A DNA stretch of 46,089 nt from Verrucomicrobiales bacterium (GTDB lineage Bacteria; Verrucomicrobiota; Verrucomicrobiia; Verrucomicrobiales; SLCJ01), in assembly GCA_024636835.1 (NCBI GenBank), contig JAGXGH010000018.1:1-46089 (forward strand). Reading direction: 5' to 3'. Below are positions 1 through 8,516 of the stretch, piece after piece (the first letter of the stretch is position 1; every line of letters begins with the position of its first letter). The notes under the pieces are model-generated. The model had not been told where the DNA came from. It made no database searches and worked only from the letters and a program-made list of their open reading frames with translations. The position numbers were made by a program, and so were the translations under genes.

Positions 1-2
1 CC

Positions 3-116
3 AGCCTGACCCAGACCGCAAAGCTCCAGAAGGCATCCGTCATCAACCTGTTCCGCAAGCTGCTGACCGGCACCGCCGCGAAAGCTCAGGAGGCTCTTTT
101 CTGCAATTCTTCATGA
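3..116 (+). CDS. C-terminal end of an unidentified protein (partial)
   Basis: An open frame runs from the window edge to a TGA at 114-116 and encodes 37 residues starting SLTQTAKLQKASVINLFRKL. Codons are G/C-rich in the third position (AGC CTG ACC CAG ACC GCA AAG CTC), as in real genes of this window, and unlike the low-complexity DNA that follows. The product cannot be named from this fragment. A transposase or other replication/recombination protein tail is possible but not shown. The start lies outside the window. Confidence 0.4.
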   Translation, partial: SLTQTAKLQKASVINLFRKLLTGTAAKAQEALFCNSS

Positions 117-159
117 CCAGAAAATCAGCTAAACTGTTACGTTTTGTGATCTTGCGGGG

Positions 160-218
160 ACCTACCCCAGACCCGACCCCAGACCCCCCAGACCCAGACC
201 CTGACCCTAGACTCGTCC
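160..218. repeat. CCAGAC-like hexamer tract
   Basis: Imperfect tandem copies of a CCAGACC-type hexamer/heptamer (ccccagacccgaccccagac and onward) sit in the non-coding stretch after the partial left-edge gene. No convincing gene lies between 117 and 348; the short open frames there encode only the repeat (PDPTPDPPDPDPDP). It resembles in style the heptamer array near 44.2 kb but has a different unit. Confidence 0.5.
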
Positions 219-348
219 AACCTAAAATGGATGCGACTCTTCTTGTGCTTCCAGCCCTACTTGTAGAAATCACTCAACCAAGCTTCAAAGCTTCATGACC
301 TTCGTGTTCTTCATGGTCAAATCATGGAATTGTTTGATCGTGCGCTAT

Positions 349-1398
349 TTATTCTGTTTCTTCTTCACCCGTTTCCGGCTTCGGCCATGGGATCGTTTTA
401 CCGGTTTCCAATAGGGTTTTTAGCTGGCTGAGGATGGTTGGCCAGCCCCCGGTGACGTCGGCAAAGCTTTTGGAGTCCTCTGCGAACCCACTATGAACGA
501 GACTTAGTTGGGTGACGTCGCCGCCAATGGCGGTGAGATGATAGGCGACCGTGGTTTCAGGTTCGTCAGGGTGAGCCTTGAACTTGAAACTGTGGGCGAA
601 TTCTTTGCGCGGATTCCATGTGGTGACTAACCCGGTGATCAGGCCGTTACCGTAAGAGATTGGTCCTCCTTTTCGTGGCACCAAGTTAGTTAAGGGACAG
701 AGATAGTATTTGCTGACCTGCTCGGGTTCTGTCAGTGCGTTCCAGACTTTCTCCGGTGATGCGACAATGAAGGTGGTGTAATTAAACGAGCTTGGGACGA
801 TATGGTGGCGAATGGGATCCACGGCGGGAGAATCCAAGTTGTCGAGCCTTTCAAGCACCTCGCCGACCTCGTTATCTCGGCCTTGAATCTTCAGTTGTTG
901 GGTTTCGGCGGCGTAATCGATGCGTGAGTAGTGAGCCGTCATCGTTTCTTTCAAGGCATTGATGGTGGGCTCGATCTGATCGTCAGGTATGTATCGAACC
1001 TTCCAGATGATTTCTCGTCGCGGCAGATTAGCAAGATCATCTAAGGTAAGTAGACAGATCGTATTTTCCCTGTAGAAAGCGGTGCAACCAAATTGGAAAG
1101 CAAGTGATTCGATCTTTTCTATAGGATCTCCTAAAATGAGTTGACCGGTGACACTATAATTTTTTACGTCGTCCAATGCTGGGTTGGAGAAATATTGATA
1201 CCCCGCTTTTTGAGCCAGGTAGGCTACAAGGCCATTCAATGGATAATCTTCCAAAAGAATTCCGCCGTCGACTTTACGAAATGATCCCTCTTTCTTTTTG
1301 TCGAGTAGGTCGGCGGAGGATGTGAGTAAGGTCAGTTCGACGATGCTGAGGAGGATAGCGACCGTCGCCTTTATGCCGTAATGAGAAGGTGTGATCAT
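349..1398 (-). CDS. Secreted secretin N-domain / AHSA1 (SRPBCC) fusion protein
   Basis: 349 residues from the ATG at 1398, which overlaps the upstream methyltransferase stop as ATGA; this coupling and the signal peptide right after it (hydrophobic run AILLSIVELTLLTSS) decide the start over an ATG 33 bases upstream. Residues about 40-185 look like a short secretin/TonB N-domain (STN-like, 'LEDYPLNGLVAYLAQKAGY') followed by a second secretin N-type fold ('IIWKVRYIPDDQIEPTINAL'). Residues about 205-335 are an Activator-of-Hsp90 AHSA1/SRPBCC domain ('IVASPEKVWNALTEPEQVSKYY', ending 'GGWPTILSQLKTLLETG'). AHSA1-like proteins are usually cytosolic, so a signal peptide and secretin domains in front are odd. 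The function is unknown; binding of a hydrophobic ligand in the periplasm is a guess from the fold. Confidence 0.75.
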   Translation of the reverse strand: MITPSHYGIKATVAILLSIVELTLLTSSADLLDKKKEGSFRKVDGGILLEDYPLNGLVAYLAQKAGYQYFSNPALDDVKNYSVTGQLILGDPIEKIESLAFQFGCTAFYRENTICLLTLDDLANLPRREIIWKVRYIPDDQIEPTINALKETMTAHYSRIDYAAETQQLKIQGRDNEVGEVLERLDNLDSPAVDPIRHHIVPSSFNYTTFIVASPEKVWNALTEPEQVSKYYLCPLTNLVPRKGGPISYGNGLITGLVTTWNPRKEFAHSFKFKAHPDEPETTVAYHLTAIGGDVTQLSLVHSGFAEDSKSFADVTGGWPTILSQLKTLLETGKTIPWPKPETGEEETE

Positions 1399-2015
1399 GC
1401 TTGAGGAATGGCGGTGCCGCGATAGATCCATCCGTGGGTGGGGAACTCGCGGGTGAGTTGAAAGTTGTCGAGATCTTGAATGGTAAATCCGGCGGCTTCA
1501 AGCTCGTTGGCGGGGTTGATGTGCAGTTGGCATCCGGCGAAGAGTCGGCTCTGGATGGGATTGAAGCGGTGCTGCCATTTGGCGATGCACGGCTTGGGGT
1601 GGATGCCGTGTTCGAAAAAGAGAAACCGTCCATCTGGCCGTAGGACGCGGTGACACTCGCGGAGGACGGTGGGCAGATCTTTGACGGAACAGAGCGTGAG
1701 GAACGAGATGACTGTGTCGACGGAGTGGTCGGGAAGTGGAAGGGGACAGGCGTCGGAGGCGATGGTTTCAACTTGGAATGCGAGACTTTTCGTCCGAGGG
1801 GCGAGGCGCTTGAGCATGCCACGTGAGGGGTCGACGGCGATGAGTTTTGAAATACTAGGTGGATAGTGGCGAAGATTGAGGCCGCTGCCGGCGCCGAGTT
1901 CGAGAACCGTTCCACGCGCGTCGGTGAGAAAGGGCGCTCGGTGCGGGGTGATCGGTGATCGCTCGACGACGGCGTCGTAGAAACCAGGGAAAATGGATTC
2001 GGAATAGAGGGACAT
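1395..2015 (-). CDS. Class I SAM-dependent methyltransferase
   Basis: 206 residues from the ATG at 2015 (MSLYSESIFPGFYD); upstream in-frame codons to 2117 look non-coding. The SAM-binding motif I is VLELGAGSGLNLRHYP. The acidic residue after strand 2 follows in LIAVDPSRGML, and a later motif is 'VDTVISFLTLCSVKDLPTVLRECHRVLRPDGRFLFFEHG'-like. These features place it in the Methyltransf_11 group, close to METTL7-type thiol or lipid methyltransferases; the substrate is not evident. It is translationally coupled to the downstream AHSA1 fusion gene by an ATGA overlap, so the two products are probably made together. A 15-bp palindrome lies just upstream at 2022-2036. Confidence 0.8.
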   Translation of the reverse strand: MSLYSESIFPGFYDAVVERSPITPHRAPFLTDARGTVLELGAGSGLNLRHYPPSISKLIAVDPSRGMLKRLAPRTKSLAFQVETIASDACPLPLPDHSVDTVISFLTLCSVKDLPTVLRECHRVLRPDGRFLFFEHGIHPKPCIAKWQHRFNPIQSRLFAGCQLHINPANELEAAGFTIQDLDNFQLTREFPTHGWIYRGTAIPQA

Positions 2016-2021
2016 GCGTGA

Positions 2022-2036
2022 TACCAAATCTTGGTA
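2022..2036. repeat. Palindrome of the dispersed ACCAAA-TTGGT type
   Basis: TACCAAATCTTGGTA has 6-bp arms and a 3-nt centre and sits 7 bases upstream of the methyltransferase start. Related sequences occur at about 15693, 18681, 39521 and 39584. It could be an operator for the downstream gene or a small dispersed intergenic repeat. Confidence 0.4.
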
Positions 2037-2117
2037 ATGATCGTACGAGATCGAGCGGTGAGATGGATTATAGTGAGCTAGTTGTGCGCGGCAATGCGAT
2101 ATGTTTTTTGTTCGCAA

Positions 2118-2246
2118 CCGGTATGTTTACGAGTAAGCCGCACGGCCACGTTTTTCCAAGCGTAGCTACTCGGGACGAAGTGGGGTGGACGGGCTGCGGG
2201 GCAAGATGCCCCGGCCACGTGAGGGCTACGCGGCTGGTAGCCGCTT
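2118..2246. repeat. Intergenic GC-rich hairpin sequence
   Basis: The 129-base gap between the DUF1501 gene and the methyltransferase holds several short inverted repeats, such as GGGGCAAGATGCCCC near 2200 and GCGGCTGGTAGCCGC near 2230. It also contains 'cgtagctactcg', similar to the repeats at 44.2 kb. It looks like an extragenic palindromic element, perhaps also ending transcription of the upstream operon. No open frame of interest is present. Confidence 0.4.
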
Positions 2247-3731
2247 TTACGCGATGATCCCTTTGACGACCTTGGCGGGTTTTACGCCGGTGAGTTTTTG
2301 ATCGAGTCCTTGGACTGGGTAGGAGAATCGTTTGTGGTCGAAGCCGAGTTGATGGAGCATCGTAGCGTGGAAGTCGCGAATTTCGACGGGGTTCTTGGCG
2401 ACTTCGTAGCCGATAGGGTCGCTCTCGCCGTAGGTGGTGCCGGCTTTTACTCCGCCGCCCGCCATCCACGTGGTGAAGCACCCAGGGTTGTGGTCACGAC
2501 CGACAAGTGCCATTTCTTTTCCACCGCGGTTTTCACGCATCGGTGTGCGTCCAAACTCACCGCCCCACACGACGAGTGTGTCGTCGAGCATGCCGCGTTG
2601 TTTGAGGTCTTTGAGAAGCGCAGTCATCGGTTTGTCGACTTCGTTGCAACGGTCGGAGAACCCTTTGTTGAGCGCTTCGTTGGCGCCTGCGCCGTGGGAG
2701 TCCCATCCCCAGTGGAACAATTGGATAAAGCGCACGCCGTTCTCGGCGAGACGACGTGCCAATAAGCAGTTGTTAGCGAAGGATTCCTTGCCTGGCTGTG
2801 TGCCATACATTTCGTGAATGTGCTTGGGCTCTTGGCTGAGGTCCATCACATCCGATGCGGACATCTGCATGCGGAACGCCATCTCATACTGCGAGATGCG
2901 GGTCATGGTTTCGGGGTCGCCCACTTCCTCGTAATTCTGCTGATTGAGTTTGTTTAGTGAGTCGAGAGCACGTCGGCGCATGTGGCGTGAGACTCCTTCT
3001 GGATTTGAAAGGTAGAGGATAGGGTCGCCTTTCGACCGGCACTGGACGCCCTGATATACGGAGGGAAGAAAGCCAGACCCCCAGACGGATTTTCCGGCGC
3101 TGGGGACTTTGCCGCCAGACACGAGCACCATGAAACCAGGTAGATTTTGGTTCTCAGTGCCCAAACCGTAAGTCACCCACGACCCGAGAGATGGTTTTCC
3201 TATTCGCGGCTGGCCGGTATGGAACAAAAGCTGAGCAGGGGCGTGGTTGAACTGATCGGTCTTCATCGATTTAACGAAGCAAACGTCGTCGACCATTGAT
3301 TGGAAGTGAGGAAGGCGGTCGGAAACCCAAGCGCCGCTCTCACCGTGTTGGGCGAATTTGAATTGTGGTCCAAGGAGCTTGGGCACACCGGTGATGAATG
3401 CGAATCGCTTGCCCTCGAGATACTCTTGCGGACAATCCTGGCCGTCGAGCTTGGCGAGCTCTGGTTTGTAGTCGAAAAGCTCGTGCTGACTCGGTGCTCC
3501 AGCCATGTGGAGGAAGATGACTCGCTTCGCTTTACCGGGGAACTGTGGGGCGAGTGTCTTGAGCGGTTCGGCACTAGGACGGTTGATATCCAATGGGCCA
3601 TGAGCTCCAAAGGCACGCCCCGCCGCGCTAGCCAAGAACATCGACCCCATACCAGTCGCGCAGGTCTGCAGGAAATGACGGCGAGTCGCGTGTTGTAAGC
3701 GGTCGTGTTCGAGTTGTTGCAGTAAATTCAT
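2247..3731 (-). CDS. DUF1501 family secreted protein
   Basis: 494 residues. The N-terminus has a Tat-like leader (TRRHFLQTCATGMGSMFLAS), followed by the DUF1501 domain, which is sulfatase-like in fold. Recognisable family blocks are 'KRVIFLHMAGAPSQHELFDYKPELAKLDG', 'DDTLVVWGGEFGRTPMREN' and 'GRDHNPGCFTTWMAGGGVKAG' (each seen in full in the translation). It starts 10 bases after the DUF1549/DUF1553 gene ends, the usual pairing in Planctomycetes and Verrucomicrobia. In those phyla the pair is abundant and often linked to breakdown of complex substrates, but its enzyme activity is not established. Export as a folded protein by Tat is inferred from the twin arginine. Confidence 0.9.
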   Translation of the reverse strand: MNLLQQLEHDRLQHATRRHFLQTCATGMGSMFLASAAGRAFGAHGPLDINRPSAEPLKTLAPQFPGKAKRVIFLHMAGAPSQHELFDYKPELAKLDGQDCPQEYLEGKRFAFITGVPKLLGPQFKFAQHGESGAWVSDRLPHFQSMVDDVCFVKSMKTDQFNHAPAQLLFHTGQPRIGKPSLGSWVTYGLGTENQNLPGFMVLVSGGKVPSAGKSVWGSGFLPSVYQGVQCRSKGDPILYLSNPEGVSRHMRRRALDSLNKLNQQNYEEVGDPETMTRISQYEMAFRMQMSASDVMDLSQEPKHIHEMYGTQPGKESFANNCLLARRLAENGVRFIQLFHWGWDSHGAGANEALNKGFSDRCNEVDKPMTALLKDLKQRGMLDDTLVVWGGEFGRTPMRENRGGKEMALVGRDHNPGCFTTWMAGGGVKAGTTYGESDPIGYEVAKNPVEIRDFHATMLHQLGFDHKRFSYPVQGLDQKLTGVKPAKVVKGIIA

Positions 3732-3741
3732 GATCTACGCG

Positions 3742-6705
3742 TTATTTAGTAATAACTTGGTCGAGATTGAGGATTACGGAGGCGACGATAGTAGCGGCGG
3801 CGAGTTCTGGAGTTTCGCTCAGCTTCTTGGAGTCTTGCGGAGAGGCTTTGAAATCTTTGAGTGCGTCTTCATATAGATTGGTTAATTCAGTGATGGAAGA
3901 AGTTGGGGCTTCTTCACCGGTGATTCGTTGATAGATTTCGTTGATCCCGGATTCGATGTTTTCAGAGGCGATGATATTCCGTCCGATGGTTTGCGATGCC
4001 TCCAAGTAGACGGGGTCGTTCAATGTGATTAAGGCATGCAGCGGGGTGTTGGTTGGCGTTCGCTCGGTGACACAGAATTCCCGAGATGGAGCATCGAAAG
4101 TAATCATCGATGGGTAGGGACTGGTGCGCCGCCAGTAGGTATAAAGCGCTCGACGGTAGCGATCTTCGCCTGTGGATGTTTTCCATTGCGCGCCGCTATA
4201 AACGGTTTGCCACACACCGTCTGGCTGCGGTGGCATCACTGATGGACCGAAGGTCTTCTCGCTGAGTAATCCGGCGAGGGACAGCGCTTGATCGCGGATC
4301 ATTTCTGCAGTGAGTCGGTTGCGTGGTCCACGTGCGAGCCATTCGTTGTAGTGATCTGCCAAGTGATCTTCTTTACTGGCCACTGCGCTTTGTTGATAGG
4401 TTGCACTGGTGACGATGTCTTTAAGCAGTGGCTTAATGTGCCACTGATGGTCGTCCATGAAACGAACCGAGAGCCAATCGAGAAGTTCGGGATGTGTGGG
4501 CATTTCGCCTTGGGTGCCGAAGTCGCCAAGTGTCGCGACGATACCGCGCCCAAAGAGCTCATGCCACAGGCGGTTCACCATTACGCGGGCAGTTAATGGA
4601 TTGTTGCGAGAGGTCATCCACTTTGCCATATCAAGACGGGTGGCTTGCTGGTTTTCGTTGGCGACTTTTAGCTCGTTCATCACACCCGGCACGCCGGGGG
4701 CAACCTCTTCGCCAAGCGTCATCCAGTTGCCTTTCACAAAAACATGGGTGCCGCGCTGGGCGGATGCTGGGCGCTCGACGGTGACTGGTATCTTGGTGCC
4801 TCCCAATTCCTTGATGCGCGCCTTGTGTTCCTGGATCTTGGAGTCGATGGCGATGCGTGACTCCTCTTCGGGTGCATTAGTCCAACGTTCGTCCGAGGTG
4901 GTTTTGATGCGAAAGCGCTTGGTGTTCGCATCGGAGCGTTCGGTGCCTCGTTTATGAACAAGAGTGGCCCGTAAAATCTCGTCATCCGCTAGTTGCAGCG
5001 GTGTAGTAAGAGCTAAGTAAAGGTCTTGGGTTTGGAACTGATAGGGATAGACGTTCCAGCCCTGAGGCGTGTCGGCCAAGACTTCTGAAACGTCTCCATC
5101 TGAGCGGTTGAATGTGCTTGCAGCCATGCTAAATGGCACAGTATCTACGGTTCCTTTTGCGTCGACCTTTTCGAGAACGAGATTTGAGATGACGAAGCCT
5201 ACATGTGCTTTGCCTTCCATTCCGTTGGGAAGGGGTGCGGTAATACGCAAAGCTGTCAGTTGGTTTTCTTGTGGTTGAAGGTTCAACACGAACTGTGAAC
5301 GTGTGGGAATGGTCCCTTCAGCGACGAGGGTGGATTCGTTGTTAATCTCGTGTTCGACCAGTTTCCCATCGCCGGTTACGCTGGTGTCGATGACGTCAAC
5401 GGGCAGCCAATTCGAATCTGTTGCGAGTCCGCGGGCTGAGAAGTCTAACTCGTCTCTCAGTGCGATCAATTCTTGCTGGAGATGAACGGACTCGTCGGCA
5501 GCTTTTTCATTAGTTGGAATCAGAACGTGCGGGTAGTCGTAGTCATCGTCATCCGCTGTGTTGTTGAAGAACGCCATGAAGGTGAAATATTCTTCGTGAC
5601 GGATCGGGTCGTAAGGGTGGGAGTGGCATTGGACACAGCCGAACGATGTGCCTTGAGCGACCGACCACGTGGTGTTCACCCGATCGATCACCGCGGCAAT
5701 ACGGAATTCTTCATCGTCGGTTCCACCTTCGTTATTGGTCTGCGTATTGCGGTGAAAAATCGTCGCTACGAGGTCTTCAGCGCTGGCATTTGGAAGTAAA
5801 TCCCCGGCGAGTTGCTCGGTTAAAAACTGATCGTAGGGTTTGTCGTCGTTGAAACTTTTGATCAAATAGTCGCGATACGGCCAGACGTTTCGGTGGCTGT
5901 CTTTCTCGTAACCCATGGTGTCGGCATATCTCGAAAGGTCCATCCACATCGACGTCCAACGCTCGCCAAAGTGAGGTGACTCGAGTAGGCGGTCAGCTGC
6001 GTCGCTGACCGCTTTTTCCGGATCGCTCTGATAGGCATGGATGAATGTGTTGCGCTCTTCGAGCGTCGGTGGCAGACCTATGAGGTCGAGTGACATGCGC
6101 CGAAGAATCAACGATGGGGCGGCAGGTGGGTTGGGCGTCATTTCGCGCTCGTCGAGTCTGGCGAGAACGAACTGATCAACCGGCGAATTTGCCCAATCGC
6201 TGGAGGTGTTTGGCACTTCAGGTTTCACGGGGGGCACGTAAGCCCAGTGCTCGATCCACTCCGCACCCTGTTCGATCCATTTTGCAATCATCGCAACTTC
6301 GCGAGGTGAAAGCATTTCGCCATGGTCGCTTGGTGGCATGGGGTCGTCGCTGTGGATGATACGGGCGAGCATTTCGGACTCTTCCGGGTGTCCCGGCTTG
6401 ATCGCCCAGTTGCCGGAGTCTCCTTGGACGATGGATTCCTCTCGGAACAGAAATGACAAGCCTCCTGCCGCTTTCACGCCGCCGTGACAAGCGGTGCAGT
6501 TGGCGTTTAAAACCGGACGAATGTGCTTGTTGAAGTCGATCGTTTTCGGCAAGTCATCGGGGATCGCAATCTCACCAGTGCGCACCGTCATGGTCGCGTC
6601 AGGTTTTTTGCAATGGCTGAGCCCTGCAATTACAAGACTGCTGGCAATAAGCGATAGAAGAACTCTTGATGGATGAGGGAGCGTCATCGATAAGGTGTTA
6701 CGCAT
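3742..6705 (-). CDS. PSCyt1-DUF1549-DUF1553 c-type cytochrome protein
   Basis: 987 residues in the order typical of the family. There is an N-terminal hydrophobic export segment (about 13-30). A Planctomycete cytochrome c domain follows with one haem motif CTACH at 70-74 and a distal 'DPMPPSDHG' stretch. DUF1549 covers about 165-380 ('LARLDEREMTPNPPA', 'WMDLSRYADTMGYEKD', and a second CxxCH, CVQCH, in 'GTSFGCVQCHSHPYDP'). DUF1553 covers about 690-960 ('NPLTARVMVNRLWHELFGRG', 'APSREFCVTERTPTNTPLHA'). A Cys follows the hydrophobic segment, but the residue before it is His, so it is not a classic lipobox. The gene lies 6 bases after the upstream cytochrome/LRR gene and 10 bases before DUF1501. 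The biochemical role is unknown; redox-linked handling of an extracellular substrate is inferred. Confidence 0.92.
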   Translation of the reverse strand: MRNTLSMTLPHPSRVLLSLIASSLVIAGLSHCKKPDATMTVRTGEIAIPDDLPKTIDFNKHIRPVLNANCTACHGGVKAAGGLSFLFREESIVQGDSGNWAIKPGHPEESEMLARIIHSDDPMPPSDHGEMLSPREVAMIAKWIEQGAEWIEHWAYVPPVKPEVPNTSSDWANSPVDQFVLARLDEREMTPNPPAAPSLILRRMSLDLIGLPPTLEERNTFIHAYQSDPEKAVSDAADRLLESPHFGERWTSMWMDLSRYADTMGYEKDSHRNVWPYRDYLIKSFNDDKPYDQFLTEQLAGDLLPNASAEDLVATIFHRNTQTNNEGGTDDEEFRIAAVIDRVNTTWSVAQGTSFGCVQCHSHPYDPIRHEEYFTFMAFFNNTADDDDYDYPHVLIPTNEKAADESVHLQQELIALRDELDFSARGLATDSNWLPVDVIDTSVTGDGKLVEHEINNESTLVAEGTIPTRSQFVLNLQPQENQLTALRITAPLPNGMEGKAHVGFVISNLVLEKVDAKGTVDTVPFSMAASTFNRSDGDVSEVLADTPQGWNVYPYQFQTQDLYLALTTPLQLADDEILRATLVHKRGTERSDANTKRFRIKTTSDERWTNAPEEESRIAIDSKIQEHKARIKELGGTKIPVTVERPASAQRGTHVFVKGNWMTLGEEVAPGVPGVMNELKVANENQQATRLDMAKWMTSRNNPLTARVMVNRLWHELFGRGIVATLGDFGTQGEMPTHPELLDWLSVRFMDDHQWHIKPLLKDIVTSATYQQSAVASKEDHLADHYNEWLARGPRNRLTAEMIRDQALSLAGLLSEKTFGPSVMPPQPDGVWQTVYSGAQWKTSTGEDRYRRALYTYWRRTSPYPSMITFDAPSREFCVTERTPTNTPLHALITLNDPVYLEASQTIGRNIIASENIESGINEIYQRITGEEAPTSSITELTNLYEDALKDFKASPQDSKKLSETPELAAATIVASVILNLDQVITK

Positions 6706-6711
6706 GAGCGA

Positions 6712-8289
6712 CTACTCGCCGATGACAAGTTCGACGGACGGCTGCATTTCACGGAACTTCGCGGCGCCTTCTGGACTGACTTTCGTCATGCTCACGACCA
6801 CTTTTTCAAGTTTGGGAAGTGCGGTCACGTGCTGAAGTGCACCATCGGTGAGTTCCGTTTGATACGCCACGAGCACTTCAAGGTTCGGGCATTTTGCGGC
6901 TATCTTCTCAATGCCTGCATCGGTCACATTCGTCCCAGCGATCATTAAGCGCCGGAGCGCTGGCAGGGCGGGGAGCTGATCTAGCATGGAGTCATCCAGA
7001 GAGGTGAATGCCATGTTTGCCTCGACGATGTGATCGGCAACGGTGACGAGCTCCGCAAGGGTTTCGCCCGACATGTTTTGTCCTATCGAGTGGCCGTTGA
7101 ATATCAAATCCGCGGAGTTGCGAGCGGTGAAGCTGAGCGAGCTGCCACCAAGGTTTTCTGTCAGAGTCTGCACTTGCGGCTGGAGCTGGTCGCGCAAGAT
7201 TTGCTCGGATTCGTTGATTTCACCATGGGCTTGTGGAGCTGCTTTCTTCTCAGTGACTCCGCTGGTAATCGCCACCAATGCCTCCTCACTGATCTCGAGT
7301 TCATCAAGCTTTTTATCTGTCGGTGCACCCAAGGCTATCCATTCGCGAAGCACTTGAACATGGGTGGCTTCGTGCTGTGTTTTCTCCTTCGGTGGCATGT
7401 GATACTCATCTTCTAATGGCAGCTCCATGCGCTTGATCATGGCTGAGCCGTCAGGATCGTTGAGAACCAGTGCAGGTCCTTCTTTGCCGCCTTTTAATAG
7501 AGCTTCCACCGAATCCATCCGCATCTTTCCTTTTTGCATCTCCGAGCTGTGGCAGGCGTAGCAGTGGTTATCGAGGATAGGAACGACGACGTGTGCGTAG
7601 ATCTCACGATCGGGAACAGGAATCGCTTCAATTTCCTCGCTGCTCAGGATTTTCGCTTTTGGCTCGATACCGAACACGGTCTCCATCTTGGACTTGAGCG
7701 GTTCGGGTGCGTATCTGGTGAGATACTCTTCACCATGAGTCATGCTTGCTCCTGCGTGGCCTGTGACGCTCAATGTGGCAACCACCCCAGTCATCGACAG
7801 GAAATAGATGAATGCGATGAAGTTCGACTTACCGCGGGCGCGCAACAGACCGAAAAAGAGTGCGAGACCGGCGAAACCGGCAAATGCCACACCCCATTGG
7901 AAGTGCGGCAGCAAATTCTTGTTCCCAGCGTAATCTCCGGACTCGCCAAGCATGTATCCCAATGCAGCAGCGGCCAGGGCTGTGACAGCTGTGAAAAGCA
8001 GCGCTGGGAGCGGCGATGGGTTCCATCGCTTCTTCAAAAGCGGGCGGGTCAGCTCGATAAATATCAAATACGCCACTCCGCCAATTGGTAGGTGGAGGAT
8101 TAATGGGTGGAAGCGACCAAAGAAAATCACGATGTCCGGTGCGCCGTCGCCAATTTTTCCAAGCAGCAGTCCAGCGAGTGCAACGGCGGCGATAGTGAGT
8201 CCTAGCAGTGAGCCAAAGACGACCGCAGCCATTGAAGGGACTGGACGGGAGGAAGATTGATCTTCGGTTGATGTGTCGGTTTCGCTCAT
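6712..8289 (-). CDS. Membrane protein with DUF2231-like, cytochrome c (PSCyt1) and LRR domains
   Basis: 525 residues. The N-terminal third has about four or five membrane segments with a DUF2231-like motif ('GRFHPLILHLPIGGVAYLIF'). A Planctomycete-type cytochrome c domain follows, with CYACH near residue 245 and 'DEYHMPPKEKTQHEA' distal to it. The C-terminal part (about 410-525) has leucine-rich repeats ('ALPALRRLMIAGTNVTDAGI', 'PNLEVLVAYQTELTDGAL'). It is the first gene of the three-gene set with DUF1549/DUF1553 and DUF1501 and is transcribed divergently from the kinase-like gene. This domain set is common in Planctomycetes/Verrucomicrobia. It may anchor the haem protein in the membrane while the repeats bind a partner; that role is inferred. 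Confidence 0.85.
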   Translation of the reverse strand: MSETDTSTEDQSSSRPVPSMAAVVFGSLLGLTIAAVALAGLLLGKIGDGAPDIVIFFGRFHPLILHLPIGGVAYLIFIELTRPLLKKRWNPSPLPALLFTAVTALAAAALGYMLGESGDYAGNKNLLPHFQWGVAFAGFAGLALFFGLLRARGKSNFIAFIYFLSMTGVVATLSVTGHAGASMTHGEEYLTRYAPEPLKSKMETVFGIEPKAKILSSEEIEAIPVPDREIYAHVVVPILDNHCYACHSSEMQKGKMRMDSVEALLKGGKEGPALVLNDPDGSAMIKRMELPLEDEYHMPPKEKTQHEATHVQVLREWIALGAPTDKKLDELEISEEALVAITSGVTEKKAAPQAHGEINESEQILRDQLQPQVQTLTENLGGSSLSFTARNSADLIFNGHSIGQNMSGETLAELVTVADHIVEANMAFTSLDDSMLDQLPALPALRRLMIAGTNVTDAGIEKIAAKCPNLEVLVAYQTELTDGALQHVTALPKLEKVVVSMTKVSPEGAAKFREMQPSVELVIGE

Positions 8290-8516
8290 AGAATAATCGA
8301 GAAAAAGGTGCTCCGCTATTTACGGAAGGGAAAGCACGATCTTTCGCTATATTTGATCATTTGCAGGGATAGTTCTGGGACTTGCATCGATAGACGAGAT
8401 CAGGCAGGGTTTCCGCTTACCGAGTGACCGCCAGCCTTGGCTGAAAAGAAAGCTTCATAAGTGGAATTTGATTTTCAGCGCAGTGACGTCTTGGCATCAT
8501 ACTCCTAGTCATTTTC

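Noticed and set aside
1274..1915. A 213-codon minus-strand frame overlapping the methyltransferase.
   Set aside because: The translation is Ser/Pro-rich low complexity in a shifted frame of a real gene.
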